NCBI GenBank assembly: GCA_028874915.1
Contig: JAPPHA010000023.1
Coordinates: 1 to 64,000 of the forward strand
Reading direction: 5' to 3'
DNA from: Paracoccaceae bacterium
Lineage (GTDB): Bacteria > Pseudomonadota > Alphaproteobacteria > Rhodobacterales > Rhodobacteraceae
DNA: 64,000 nt
The position numbers and the translations under genes are program-made. The notes beneath the pieces were generated by a model, which saw only the letters and a program-made list of their open reading frames with translations, did not search any database and was not told the origin of the DNA. Positions 8,530 to 18,112 of this stretch are shown one piece after another; the first letter of the stretch is position 1, and the number at the start of each line of letters is the position of its first letter.

Positions 8530-10530
8530 TCACGGTGCTGCGCTCCGGGCGCGCGCTGGCGGCAGCGGCGCTTCCATCGGGTCGAGGTTGGGGGCGAGGA
8601 CGCGCGAGCGTTCGAGGTGGCGGTTCGCCCGCGCCACGTATTCGCGTTTCGTGTTAGCGACCTTCAGGTAGAGCCGGGCCAGCGCGTGGTGGAGCACCCA
8701 GCTCTCGGGCTGGGACGCAAGTGCGGTTTCGGCATGCCTGTCGGCGAGCGCGAGCAGCCGCGCCGCCTCTTCCGCGTCGGTGCGCTGAAGCACCTCCCAG
8801 TTCAGCGCCAGGTTGTTGAACAGGACCACCCGCGGCCCGGTGGCCATCGGTTCGAAGGCGCCAATGGCGCGCTCGAGCTCGGCGATGAACGGACCGCCGT
8901 GGTCGGCTCGCCACATCGCGGCCGCGCCTCTGTGGATGGCGACGCTGGAAGCCAGCGATGCCCCGGCAAGCACGAACGCCACCGCCCCGGCTGCAACCCG
9001 CGCGCCGACCGGCATCCGCACCGGGCGCGGAACGCTGGCCCACCACCGGCGGAGCCACACGGCAAGCTGGCCGCGGGCAGGCGCATCGACACGTAGCGCG
9101 GCCTCGATATGGACGAGGAATCCGAGCAGCAGCATGTGCTGGAGCCAGCTCTCGGCGCTGTAGAATGCGGTCTGGGCCTGTACGAACCAGCCCGCCAGCA
9201 CGGCGGCCGCGAATACTGCGAGCGCGCGCTGCCGCGCGTCCTCAAGCCGCCACGCCGCGCGCAACGCCACGAGCCCCGTCAGCCCCCAGAGCGCAAGCCA
9301 CGCCGCGAGGCCCACCGCACCCTTTCCCGCCGCCTCCTCCACCGCCAAGTTGTGGGCGTGGTACTGCACACGCGCACGCCGGTCGGGCGGGGAGATGTGG
9401 CGGGCCGAGGCCACGAAATAGTTCTCAGGGCCCCATCCGAGCAGCGGCCGCTCGGTGAACGCCTTCATGCCGGATTCCCAGATTCGGAACCGGTTGCCCG
9501 CCGTGAAGCCGATCCGCTCGGCGCTGGTCGCGCGTTCGAGCATCGGGTTGTCAAAGGCCGGGGCCTCGCCAGCGGGACCGCGAAGTGCAAGGATGATGGC
9601 AAGGGCAAGGGCGCAGGCGGCGAGGGCGCCGAGTCCCGTCAACCCGAGGCGGCGCGAACGTCGAACACGCCCGAACAGGGCGTAAAGCGCGCAGGCGGAC
9701 CCGAGCCCAGCCGCAAGCCCCGTGAACGCCCCGAGCGATCCCGTCAGCGAGAGACCTGCGAGCGAGCAACTGGCCGTGGCAGCCCAGAACAGCCGCAGGC
9801 CCATTTCGTCCCCGGGTTCCGGGCATGCCGCCGCCTTGCCGGACCGGCGCCCGCCGTGACGGCTCGCTGCCCTCTTTTGCGATCGGACCGTGCCGGGTGC
9901 GCGAGCGGTCAAGCCTGGCGCGCAGTTCGAGCGCACCAGAAAACCGATCGCCAGCAGCGCGATCGCCTGCAGGTAGGCGCCGAGCAGGATCGGGTTGCCC
10001 GCACTTGCTCCGATGCGCGGCCAGTAGCCCTCCGATCGCGGCATTGGCAGTGGAAGATCGGGCGTTGAGTAACGCAGGATCGCGAGCACCGAGACGGCGA
10101 GCCCGACCCCGAGATTGACGTTGAGAAGCCGCGTCCACTCCTGCTCGCCGCGCGTCACCGAGGCGACCACCAGGGCAAACGCCGCCCAGTGCGCGGCGTT
10201 GACGACCCCCTGCATGCGCTCGTAGGTCGACCAGAAGCTCTGATCCGGGCTCACGCCGAAACCGGCCGAGAGCGCGGCCGAGGCGAGGCCAGCGCCGAGC
10301 ACGGCGAGAAGGGCGCTTCGCGGCGGGCGCCATCGCGGCCGCATGAGCGCCAGCGCCGCCCACAGCGTGAACACGGCGGCAATGAGCACGCGCGCCCAGA
10401 GCGCCTTGCCCACGCTGAACGGGTAGAGCGTCCAGGGCGCGGTCACCAGTGGCGTCAGCAGAATGAGCGCGAGTCCAATGCGCACCGTGCCGAGCAGCAC
10501 CCGTTCCGGATCGAACCGGCGCGCTGTCAT
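8530..10530 (-). CDS. O-antigen ligase/polymerase-like membrane protein (Wzy/WaaL family) with C-terminal TPR-like region
   Basis: The 666-residue protein has about ten or more hydrophobic helices starting at VRIGLALILLTPLV. A periplasmic-loop segment (STYERMQGVVNAAHW, then LLGWGPENYFVAS with the GWGP..F motif) is typical of the Wzy/WaaL superfamily. These enzymes polymerise or ligate lipid-linked glycans on the outer face of the inner membrane. A polar, cysteine-containing loop interrupts the helices around GLTARAPGTVRSQ. The last 150 residues are soluble and TPR-like (HHALARLYLKVAN), as in some polymerases of this family. The start ATG overlaps the stop of the sugar transferase gene (TGATG), which indicates one operon. 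Polymerase and ligase cannot be told apart here. Confidence 0.75.
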   Translation of the reverse strand: MTARRFDPERVLLGTVRIGLALILLTPLVTAPWTLYPFSVGKALWARVLIAAVFTLWAALALMRPRWRPPRSALLAVLGAGLASAALSAGFGVSPDQSFWSTYERMQGVVNAAHWAAFALVVASVTRGEQEWTRLLNVNLGVGLAVSVLAILRYSTPDLPLPMPRSEGYWPRIGASAGNPILLGAYLQAIALLAIGFLVRSNCAPGLTARAPGTVRSQKRAASRHGGRRSGKAAACPEPGDEMGLRLFWAATASCSLAGLSLTGSLGAFTGLAAGLGSACALYALFGRVRRSRRLGLTGLGALAACALALAIILALRGPAGEAPAFDNPMLERATSAERIGFTAGNRFRIWESGMKAFTERPLLGWGPENYFVASARHISPPDRRARVQYHAHNLAVEEAAGKGAVGLAAWLALWGLTGLVALRAAWRLEDARQRALAVFAAAVLAGWFVQAQTAFYSAESWLQHMLLLGFLVHIEAALRVDAPARGQLAVWLRRWWASVPRPVRMPVGARVAAGAVAFVLAGASLASSVAIHRGAAAMWRADHGGPFIAELERAIGAFEPMATGPRVVLFNNLALNWEVLQRTDAEEAARLLALADRHAETALASQPESWVLHHALARLYLKVANTKREYVARANRHLERSRVLAPNLDPMEAPLPPARARSAAP

Positions 10531-11177
10531 CACGGCCCACCCCGGCGCGGCCGCAGTGTTCTCGCCAGGCAGCGGGCGCAGAGCCTGAGGTCGAGCCAGG
10601 GGCTCATCGCGGCAATGTAGAGGTTGTCGTAGTGAAGCTTCAGCGCAGGTTCCTGCCAGCCCGCTCCCTCGGCCTGCGCGAGCCCCGCCACGCCCGGGCG
10701 CACCCGAAGCCGCGCGGCGAAGCCGGGCACGTCCTGTTCGATGCGTGCAGCAAGCTCCGGGCGTTCCGGGCGCGGCCCGACCACGCTCATCTCGCCCTTG
10801 AGGATGTTGACGGCCTGCGGCAGTTCGTCGAGATGGAAACGCCTCAGCACCCGCCCGACTCGGGTGATCCGCGGATTGCCGCGTTCGGTCCACACCGGTC
10901 CGGTTTCCGTCTCCGCCCCCACCGCCAAGGTGCGGAATTTAAGGATCCGGAATACCGCCCCGCCGCGGCCGAGCCGCACCTGGCGGTAGAGCACCGGGCC
11001 GCCGTCCTCCAGGCGCACGGCGAGAATGACGGCGAGGCCCAGAACCACCCAAAGCGGCGCAAGCAGAACGAGCATGAGCCCCACAACGGCGAGATCGAAG
11101 GGGCGCTTGTAGCCACCACGCGTCGCCGGCGCGACGTCCCACAGCCCGTCTGTACCGCTCTCCGACAACCCGGTCAT
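10530..11177 (-). CDS. Undecaprenyl-phosphate sugar-1-phosphate transferase (bacterial sugar transferase family)
   Basis: The protein is 215 residues. It has one hydrophobic anchor (LAVVGLMLVLLAPLWVVLGL) followed by the family core: GPVLYRQVRLG, FRILKFRTL, LPQAVNILKGEMSVVGPRPE and a C-terminal RPGVAGLAQ. These monotopic enzymes move a sugar phosphate onto undecaprenyl phosphate and so start a glycan repeat unit. The size and single anchor resemble the short PglC type rather than long WbaP. The start chosen is ATG 11177, which overlaps the galE stop as ATGA; a Met at 11201 is the alternative. A longer open frame reaches upstream but only as a shadow of galE. Confidence 0.85.
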   Translation of the reverse strand: MTGLSESGTDGLWDVAPATRGGYKRPFDLAVVGLMLVLLAPLWVVLGLAVILAVRLEDGGPVLYRQVRLGRGGAVFRILKFRTLAVGAETETGPVWTERGNPRITRVGRVLRRFHLDELPQAVNILKGEMSVVGPRPERPELAARIEQDVPGFAARLRVRPGVAGLAQAEGAGWQEPALKLHYDNLYIAAMSPWLDLRLCARCLARTLRPRRGGP

Positions 11178-12166
11178 CGGGCGGCGGAACCGGACCGCCA
11201 TCCGGGATTCCACCCGCCCGTCCGTTCCCGCATCTCGGTCCAGGCCAGCGCGGTCGAGATGGCCGTTTCCAGCGGGATTTCGCCGGCGTTCCAGCCGGGA
11301 AGCTGCCCGATCCGTTCCGGCGCCGCCACCGACAGCGCCACATCGCACCACCGCCGGGGCCTCTCCCGAATCGAAATTCGTGACCCCGAGGCCCGTTCCA
11401 CTGCCGCGAGCACCTCGCGCACCGAATGCCCCCGCCCGGTCCCGCAGTCCGCGGTCAACCCGCCGACCCCGCGTTCCAGCGCCCTGAGCGCCGCCACATG
11501 GGCCGCCGCCACGTCGCGCGGATGCACCCAATCCCGCACGCAGGTGCCGTCGGGGGTGTCCCAGTCGGCCCCGAACACCGTCACCGCCCCGCGCAAATCG
11601 AGCGCGGCCTCGCAGGCGACCTGCACCAGTCCCTGGCCACGCCGGGCCCCCGCTCGTAGCGCCGGGTCGGCCCCGGCGACGTTGAAGCAACGCAGTATCG
11701 CATGGCCCCGTCCCGGCGCGGTGAACGCCAACCGTACCTGCGCCTCCGTCGCGCGTTTCGCTGCCCCGTAGGCGCTCGCGGGACCGGCCTCTGCGCCGTA
11801 CACCGCCGCGCTCGAGGTCAGCACCAGGCGCCGAACCCCGCCGGCCGCGCACGCGTCCACGAACGCAGCGCCTGATGCCGAACTCTTCCGAATGTGCGCT
11901 GCCGGCGCGTCCACTCCCGAAGCGTCTGCCAAGTGTATCGCCGCTGAGATGTCATGGCGCGCGATCAGCGCCCCCACCACCCGTCGGTCGCCCGCATCCG
12001 CCACCGTCAGTTCCACCCCCGTCGGAACCGCCGCGTGATGCCCGCGCGAGAGATCGTCAACCACCACGGCCCGGTAACCCGCCTCGGCGAGTGCCAGCAC
12101 CACGTGGCTCCCGACATAGCCCGCTCCGCCACTCACCAGCACCGCCGGGCCGTGACCCTCCCTCAT
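11174..12166 (-). CDS. galE: UDP-glucose 4-epimerase-like NAD-dependent epimerase
   Basis: The 330-residue protein begins with the Rossmann glycine motif GGAGYVGSHVV and contains the catalytic Tyr-x3-Lys as YGAAK, with the Ser/Thr of the triad in LTSSAAVYG. The later signatures FNVAGADP, DGTCVRDWVHPRD and GTGRGHSV are those of GalE. It probably converts UDP-glucose and UDP-galactose, or their N-acetyl forms, for the neighbouring glycan genes. ATG 12166 has GGAGG about 5-6 nt upstream. The acid-rich stretches around the active site look normal. The exact sugar specificity is not readable. Confidence 0.85.
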   Translation of the reverse strand: MREGHGPAVLVSGGAGYVGSHVVLALAEAGYRAVVVDDLSRGHHAAVPTGVELTVADAGDRRVVGALIARHDISAAIHLADASGVDAPAAHIRKSSASGAAFVDACAAGGVRRLVLTSSAAVYGAEAGPASAYGAAKRATEAQVRLAFTAPGRGHAILRCFNVAGADPALRAGARRGQGLVQVACEAALDLRGAVTVFGADWDTPDGTCVRDWVHPRDVAAAHVAALRALERGVGGLTADCGTGRGHSVREVLAAVERASGSRISIRERPRRWCDVALSVAAPERIGQLPGWNAGEIPLETAISTALAWTEMRERTGGWNPGWRSGSAAR

Positions 12167-12192
12167 CCCTGCCTCCACGCCGCGGCCCGCGT

Positions 12193-13167
12193 TCAGCCGG
12201 GACCACGCCGCAGTGCCAGTGGGCGAACAACGCGCCACACGGCCGGCAGGCGCAGGATGCGCGCGGTCATTCCAGCTTCCAGCGACCACAGTCCGAGCCA
12301 CGCCCGGGCCGGGAGCGTGCTGAGCGGCCGGGACCTCGGGGCGGGACTCGCCGCTGGTGCTCCGGCCGAACGCCCCGGGAGTGCCACTGCCGTGCGACCA
12401 TCGTCGAACCCGCACCCGGTGAACTCGAGATCCGATGCGTAGAGCGCCTCCACCAGGCGTCGCGTCGCTCCGTCGTAATACGCCGCATAGCGCCGCGTGC
12501 GATCGATCCCCGTCCCCGCCGCACGCGAGTTGCAACATGGAAGCGGCGGCGGAGGCAGGCCCAGCAAGTCCGACAGGCGCTGGAAGTCCGCGTCGATGCG
12601 CCCCACCGAGCCGATGAACGAATGCGGAGCGGCGGTCGCCCGGGGAACCCCGAACAGCCGCTCCGGGTTGCAGTCCGGCACAAAGGCGGTCTGCGGCCAG
12701 AGGTGGTCCGCTGACCAGCCCAGGTCGCCCAGCCGGACCCGGCCCGGCCCGTAGGACCGGCTGCGCTTCGCCCGAAACGTCGCTGCTGCCTCCCGGCCCC
12801 AGCACGGGCCGAAGTCGCCCAGCACGTCGGACGCAAACTCGGCAAATTCGGAGAGCGTGCCCAGGCCGTTCCGCGCATTGCCATGCCGTTCCCGCGCCAC
12901 TCGCCGAAGGTCGAGCCACAGCGAGACGAACCGCTCGTAGGGGTTTCGCATGAAGGTGAATGTGAAATAGTCCGGATAGAGGTTCATCGCATGCGCCGTG
13001 CCCGGGATGCGCTGCGCCATCGGTCCACCGTGCCATGCCGGCCGGAAACTGTGGCGCCCCCCGCCATGCGCCAGGAACCACGCGAGCACGCTCGTGCTCG
13101 CGCATTTCGGCACCTTGACAAAGATGCACCGGTGGCGGTGCGAGATCACCGCGACCTCCCGCCGCAT
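12193..13167 (-). CDS. Sulfotransferase, carbohydrate-type (Sulfotransfer_2-like)
   Basis: The protein is 324 residues. IFVKVPKCASTSVLAWF near the N-terminus is the 5'-phosphosulfate-binding segment of HNK-1/chondroitin-type carbohydrate sulfotransferases. TFMRNPYERFVSLW matches their 3'-phosphate motif (R-N/D-P-x-x-R-x-x-S). The start is ATG 13167, immediately before the domain. It is 26 bases upstream of galE on the same strand, so it is likely the first gene of the galE-sugar transferase-ligase operon. It is the second sulfotransferase in the cluster and belongs to a different subfamily from the one at 7511, suggesting two different sulfation positions (inference). Confidence 0.8.
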   Translation of the reverse strand: MRREVAVISHRHRCIFVKVPKCASTSVLAWFLAHGGGRHSFRPAWHGGPMAQRIPGTAHAMNLYPDYFTFTFMRNPYERFVSLWLDLRRVARERHGNARNGLGTLSEFAEFASDVLGDFGPCWGREAAATFRAKRSRSYGPGRVRLGDLGWSADHLWPQTAFVPDCNPERLFGVPRATAAPHSFIGSVGRIDADFQRLSDLLGLPPPPLPCCNSRAAGTGIDRTRRYAAYYDGATRRLVEALYASDLEFTGCGFDDGRTAVALPGRSAGAPAASPAPRSRPLSTLPARAWLGLWSLEAGMTARILRLPAVWRVVRPLALRRGPG

Positions 13168-13398
13168 GACGAAGCGACGCCATCGCCGATAGCGGCCTTC
13201 ATCGCCACATACCGTCCCGTGCAGTCGGGTGGGGTGCCGGAGAACATGGCGAACCCGTCCACCCGCGGTCTCCCGGCTGACCGTCTGCGCCGGATCGAGA
13301 TCGCTCGGATCGGTGCCCGATTGCCCGTGCCGCAGCGAATCACGCCCCAATCAATCAATTCCAGCGCCCGGACCCGAGTCGACGGACGGGAACGGGCC

Positions 13399-14436
13399 CT
13401 ACGCCGGTCCGCGCGAATCATTCCACACGGTCGGTCTGCAGGTCGGATGTCCCAGGGTCGGGGTAGAACCCGGATGCGACCATGAAGAGCTGGTCGCGGT
13501 TGGGCATCCGAAGCGGACGGCATACGCGATATTTGGCGAGCCCGTATTTTTGTCGGCCTGTACCGCCGGGTTGTCGAACATGGACTCGAGATATCCGCCG
13601 CCAGCCTCACCCGTTGCGAGCAGCTCCCGGAGGTAACGGACGCTGTTCACGTCCTCGCAGTCGACGTCCTCGAACTGATGGCTCTCGAACCCGATGGGGA
13701 ACCCCCAGAGGAAGAGCGTATCCCCCTCCTTCCCAATCACGAAGACATCGACCGAGCCCGCCTTCCGGTCGCCGCCTTCCAGTCTTGGGGCGTTTTTCGT
13801 GTTCCTGAGGTCGTGCATGCCAGCCGTCAGCATGGCATCCCGGAACGCCTTTGCGGCCGCATTCAAGAAGGTAGCGAGTGGTTCGTGGTCCACGATTTCG
13901 GCGGTGGTCAACTCCGGGCGCAGCGACGGTTCGATCCTGGCCGGGACCGGTGAGGGGTCCTTTAAAAAACCTCCTGCGAACACCAGTTTCTTGCCGGTGA
14001 GCCCGGATGCGTATTCGACAGGGTAGACGGTCCGACCGGCGTCGTCCCATCGGGAGTCGACGAAGTCCCCGCCACTCCAGGCGGTGTCGAGAGGCGCCTT
14101 CACCACCGGCCTGCCTCCTTCGTCCCTGGCGGCAATGATCTCCGTGTTCTCAGGCGTCGGATCGTCGCCGTGGATGATAATGGTTCCGTTGCGCGTCAGG
14201 ATCGTCAGGAACAGCGGGCCTGCCTTCCACAGGCCATCGGCCCGGAAGACGTCGCAAAGCCGAGCAATTTCGGTGAGCGTCGTGATGCCTTCGAGATACT
14301 CCTTCGGATCCTCGACGAACGCTCTTAGCGTCGCACGGTCCGTCACCGCGTTTTCTGCAATCCGGTCCTGCGCGTGAACCGATGCGCTCGCCAGAAGAAC
14401 GAACGTTGCGACTGTTACCAGCGCCGCTCTGCTCAT
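13399..14436 (-). CDS. Secreted cache-domain-like protein with apparent 3' frameshift
   Basis: MSRAALVTVATFVLLASASVHAQ is a clear signal peptide (cut after HAQ). The rest resembles periplasmic cache sensor domains: FLTILTRNGTIIIHG, then YPVEYASGLTGKKLVFAGG, and a second similar block FLNAAAKAFRDAM. The function is unknown, and no membrane anchor or signalling domain is fused. After NIAYAVRF the frame turns low-complexity, while the neighbouring frame continues sensibly as RMPNRDQLFMVASGFYPDPG and stops at 13418. One C appears to be missing near 13508-13511. The true product is therefore probably about 338 residues; the frameshift is either a real lesion or a sequencing error. Confidence 0.6.
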   Translation of the reverse strand: MSRAALVTVATFVLLASASVHAQDRIAENAVTDRATLRAFVEDPKEYLEGITTLTEIARLCDVFRADGLWKAGPLFLTILTRNGTIIIHGDDPTPENTEIIAARDEGGRPVVKAPLDTAWSGGDFVDSRWDDAGRTVYPVEYASGLTGKKLVFAGGFLKDPSPVPARIEPSLRPELTTAEIVDHEPLATFLNAAAKAFRDAMLTAGMHDLRNTKNAPRLEGGDRKAGSVDVFVIGKEGDTLFLWGFPIGFESHQFEDVDCEDVNSVRYLRELLATGEAGGGYLESMFDNPAVQADKNTGSPNIAYAVRFGCPTATSSSWSHPGSTPTLGHPTCRPTVWNDSRGPA

Positions 14437-15320
14437 GTCCTTGTCTCCTTCCCGATCGCCCGCGGGACCCGCTCCCGGACGGTCCGGCCGGGCCCGGGTG
14501 CCCTCTCCGTCACCGGCGCCGCGCAGCAGTCGTGAAGGCCGTACCGGGCAGCGTTTCGACCCGAACAGAGCGCCCGGTCGTGTCAGGCGCCTGGTTCAGC
14601 CGCTCCCGGCGGCGGCACCGAGCCGCCGCACCGAAGTTCAATTGCAGTCGGCTTCGACGTCGAACGCATGGCACGACGTCGGGATTGGCACAATTGCAAG
14701 AGTTTGGCATTTTCTCGCAGCGATGGCGCTTGCGATGCGACTCCCCGGTCCTGTCGCGAAGGGCCGTGCGGACGGCCCTTCCCTTCGGAACACTGGAGAC
14801 GTGGACCCCGAGCGCGGACCCGGGGCGCCGACCGGAAAGGACCGGCGCCATGCGCCCGGACGGAAGCGTGTTTGTGCCAGTCGTTTTGTTCGCTGCCAAT
14901 GCGGGCTGGCGCTCGATCCGGGCAAGGGGACCGGACTTCGTGAGATGAATTCCTGGCCGACTGGGGCTTGCCCGCCGCCCTGGGGATTTCATGGCGTCTG
15001 CGGCATTCGCCGACAGGGAAAGGCCGGTCGGACAATTGAAACTGTGTAGAGAGCCATGAACGGGGCCACGCGACAGCAATCCTGGAACCGGTTTCCGGGA
15101 AAGGAGCTTTCACCGGCAACAACAACCGCACGACCGCGTGTTTTTCGGATTTCAGTCCGGCACTTGTTGTCACGGCAGCCAGTGTTTGCGGAATCGACAA
15201 TGAGAGAGACCGGGGGAGAGTCGAGAGAATCCGAGAGAGAATCCGATTGGTCATGCACCTGATTTGCGTGTACTCTGGAAGAACTTCATTTGGGATCTGC
15301 ACGAAAGATGGCACGTCGGC
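14437..15320. other. Intergenic region before the RND exporter gene
   Basis: Nearly 900 bases with no convincing gene on either strand. It marks the change from very GC-rich sequence on the left to more AT-rich sequence on the right. It presumably contains promoters for the divergent cache-protein gene and the exporter gene, but I cannot place them. Confidence 0.4.
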
Positions 15321-17648
15321 ATGAACTTCGAAGCTTGTATTGCTTTTGTCGTGAATCGCCGATGGCTGGCACTGATGTTGTCGTTCGTTGTTGTTTTGGC
15401 TCTCGCCGCGGGTGCCAGGCACATAGTCGTCGTTGATGTCGACGTTCGAAACCATTTTGGAAATGATGATCCTCACATCGTCGCGCTTGAACGGCTGGAG
15501 GAAACCTACGCCCTGTCCGATTCCGTGCTTGTCGCGGTGGCTCCCCGGGACGGCACCGTTTTCTCAAGGAATGCTCTGGTTGCACTTGAGGATCTGACGG
15601 AGCGTTTGTGGCAAACTCCGTATGTCACCCGTGTGGATTCCATTACGAACTATTTTCACAGTGAGGGACGTGAAGATGAGTTGATCGTCGATCCCCTGAT
15701 CGACGACGCCAGTGGGCTGAGCGAAAACGACATCGAGCGCATCAGGAATATCGCGCTTGGAACCGAGGAAATTTCCGGGCGCTTTGTTTCCCGGGACGGC
15801 CGCGTTGCCGGATTGGTTGTCAGTGTCGCGCTTCCCGAAGACCGTCAACAGGCAAAGGATGAGGTCAACGATTCCCTCTTCGAAACCGCCGCTGCGCTAA
15901 GGGAAGCATACCCGACGATCGATGTTCATCTTACGGGTGAACTGGTCCTGAATCGTGCGATGCGTGATGCCATCGATGACGACATGGGCATTCTCGGACC
16001 CGTTTCGCTCGCCATGATGTTGTTTCTCGCCGTGCTCACGCTCCGTTCGATTTGGGGAATGGCCGCCATTGCCCTGATGCTGGTTTCCGTCTTGCTGTCG
16101 GCGATAGGATTTACGGGCTGGACGGGTCTGAAACTGTACGGTGAAAGTGGTGCGGCGTTGTTCGTGCTGATGGCGGTCACGGTCGCACATTCCGTGCACA
16201 TCATCGAGGGAATGCAGGCAGGCTTTCGTCAGGGATTGGATCGAAGACAGGCCACTGCATACTCACTCCGAGTCAATGTGTGGCCGGTTTTCCTGACGTC
16301 GCTCACGACTGCAATCGGTTTCCTCAGCCTGAACTTCGCAGAAATGCCTCCGTTCAAGGTCATGGGCAACATCGTGGCGTTTGGCGCGTTGTGTGCGTTT
16401 GCTTACTCAGTGACAATCTTGCCCGCATTTCTGGCTATCGTACCCATACGGGGCCGGCCTGCGAACGGGGATCGCCTCGACATCTACGACCGCCTTGGTC
16501 GGTTTGTCGTCTGTAATCGTCTGCCCCTGCTGTGTTCCTTTGCGATTCTGATTGTTGTGCTCATTGCCGGAATCTCTCGGATCGAACTCAAGGAAAACTG
16601 GCTGGAGCTTCTCGATGAGAGTTACGAGTTCAGGCGGTCAACAGATTTCATCAGTGAGAATTTCTCGGGTGTGGAGACATATGAGTATTCCCTCGATTCC
16701 GGGCAGGAAGGCGGCGTAACGAATGTTGAATTCCTGCGCCAGGTCGAGGCCTTTGCGGAGTGGTACCGGTCTCGGCCGGAGGTTGCCCATGTCTTCGCCA
16801 TTTCTGATGTCATGAAGCGGCTGAACAAGAATCTGCACGGTGACGATCCAGCCTACTATACCCTTCCCGACGACTCCGATCTTGCCGCACAATATTTGCT
16901 GCTGTACGAATTCTCGCTGCCCGTCGGCCGCGACCTGAACAATCTCATTGATGTCGATCGCTCATCGACACGCGTTACGGTCGTGTTGAAAAGCTTGGCA
17001 ACGAGCGAGAAACTCGAACTCGACAATCTTGCGAAAGCCTGGTTCAGGGAAAACGCCCCCAGCCTGGAGACAGGGGCATCGGGCGTTGCGGTTGTCGGAG
17101 CCCAGTCGATTCAACGAAACATTGAAGGCATGCTTGTCGGAACCTGTGCGGCGATGGCCATCGTGTCATTGCTCCTGTTACTGATTTTCAAGAGCATACG
17201 CCTCGGTTTGATCAGTTTGGTGCCAAACTTCGTTCCTGCGGCGATGGCAATGGGTCTGTGGGGTTATCTGGTTGGAGAAGTTGGGGTGGCGGCATCCGTT
17301 GTGACCGCCATCGCATTTGGAATTATCGTGGACGATACGATTCACTTTATGACGAAGTACGTGAGTGCTCGGAAAAGCGGGTTGTTGCCATCGGAGTCCG
17401 TTCAGTCCGCCTTTCGGTCGGTGGGCAAGGCCCTGACCGTAACCACTGTTGTATTTGCCATGGGATTCCTGGTTTTCGGAGCATCGGGAATGGCAACGAA
17501 CCAGGCGTTGGGCATGCTCGTTGGCATTACCGTAATTGTGGCACTTTTAGCGGATTTTCTGTTTCTTCCTCCGTTGCTGATGACGCTTGACGGAACCCGG
17601 GAAACGAACAGTGAAATCCGTGAACGGTTGAAACGGTCGAACGAATAG
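15321..17648 (+). CDS. RND superfamily exporter, MMPL/hydrophobe type
   Basis: The 775-residue protein has the duplicated layout of the family: one N-terminal helix (LALMLSFVVVLALAAG), a periplasmic loop, five helices, then the same again. The phrase AFGIIVDDTIHFMTKY in the second half is characteristic of COG1033-type RND exporters, whose substrates are usually lipids or other hydrophobic molecules. The start taken is ATG 15321 (MNFEACIAF); the open frame extends 19 codons further to a TTG. No strong ribosome site is visible for either. An outer-membrane barrel and a LolA-like protein follow on the same strand. This grouping is common and suggests transfer of a lipid across the envelope (inference). 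Confidence 0.85.
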   Translation: MNFEACIAFVVNRRWLALMLSFVVVLALAAGARHIVVVDVDVRNHFGNDDPHIVALERLEETYALSDSVLVAVAPRDGTVFSRNALVALEDLTERLWQTPYVTRVDSITNYFHSEGREDELIVDPLIDDASGLSENDIERIRNIALGTEEISGRFVSRDGRVAGLVVSVALPEDRQQAKDEVNDSLFETAAALREAYPTIDVHLTGELVLNRAMRDAIDDDMGILGPVSLAMMLFLAVLTLRSIWGMAAIALMLVSVLLSAIGFTGWTGLKLYGESGAALFVLMAVTVAHSVHIIEGMQAGFRQGLDRRQATAYSLRVNVWPVFLTSLTTAIGFLSLNFAEMPPFKVMGNIVAFGALCAFAYSVTILPAFLAIVPIRGRPANGDRLDIYDRLGRFVVCNRLPLLCSFAILIVVLIAGISRIELKENWLELLDESYEFRRSTDFISENFSGVETYEYSLDSGQEGGVTNVEFLRQVEAFAEWYRSRPEVAHVFAISDVMKRLNKNLHGDDPAYYTLPDDSDLAAQYLLLYEFSLPVGRDLNNLIDVDRSSTRVTVVLKSLATSEKLELDNLAKAWFRENAPSLETGASGVAVVGAQSIQRNIEGMLVGTCAAMAIVSLLLLLIFKSIRLGLISLVPNFVPAAMAMGLWGYLVGEVGVAASVVTAIAFGIIVDDTIHFMTKYVSARKSGLLPSESVQSAFRSVGKALTVTTVVFAMGFLVFGASGMATNQALGMLVGITVIVALLADFLFLPPLLMTLDGTRETNSEIRERLKRSNE

Positions 17649-18112
17649 ATCGGCTCGAAAGGGTCGAATTGTGGATGTCTGTTGGGCGGCGGGGAAGTGC
17701 GGCGCGTTGACTTCGGTCGGGGTTGATTGATGGGGATTGGGTCGACTGGGGCATCGGCTTGGCTTCGAGCCTTCGACCCAACCCAATCGACAGACCGCAT
17801 CCACGCGACCCTTCTATCGGATCGAAACTGCGACCAACGGAATTGGCTCGGATCACGGGAACTGGTGCGGGCGGTCGACCATCACCCGCCCTGACAGTGA
17901 GTACCGGGACCGGCGGCCACATGCGTTCGTTCGATTTGGGGCCCGGGATCGCATCTTGTCAGCTCTCCCCGTCGCCATGTATGGATGGATGAGGAATACC
18001 GGAAGCATTGGTGTCGAGCTGGGATTGCGAATGGGCAGGAGGCTGCAAGACAATTTGCATGGAACGGGGGCTCGCGTCCGGTTGCTTGCAGTCAACACCT
18101 GTTGGGAGTGAC
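17649..18112. other. Intergenic region with imperfect inverted repeat
   Basis: No convincing gene. GATTGGGTCGA (17735-17745) faces TCGACCCAACCCAATC (17773-17788), an imperfect inverted repeat with a 5-base bulge. It could form an mRNA hairpin between the exporter and barrel genes. Confidence 0.4.

Noticed and set aside
14688-14710. Sigma-54-like TGGCAC...TTGCA before the RND exporter
   Set aside because: The two boxes are only 2 bases apart instead of the required spacing, and the site is over 600 bases from the start codon.
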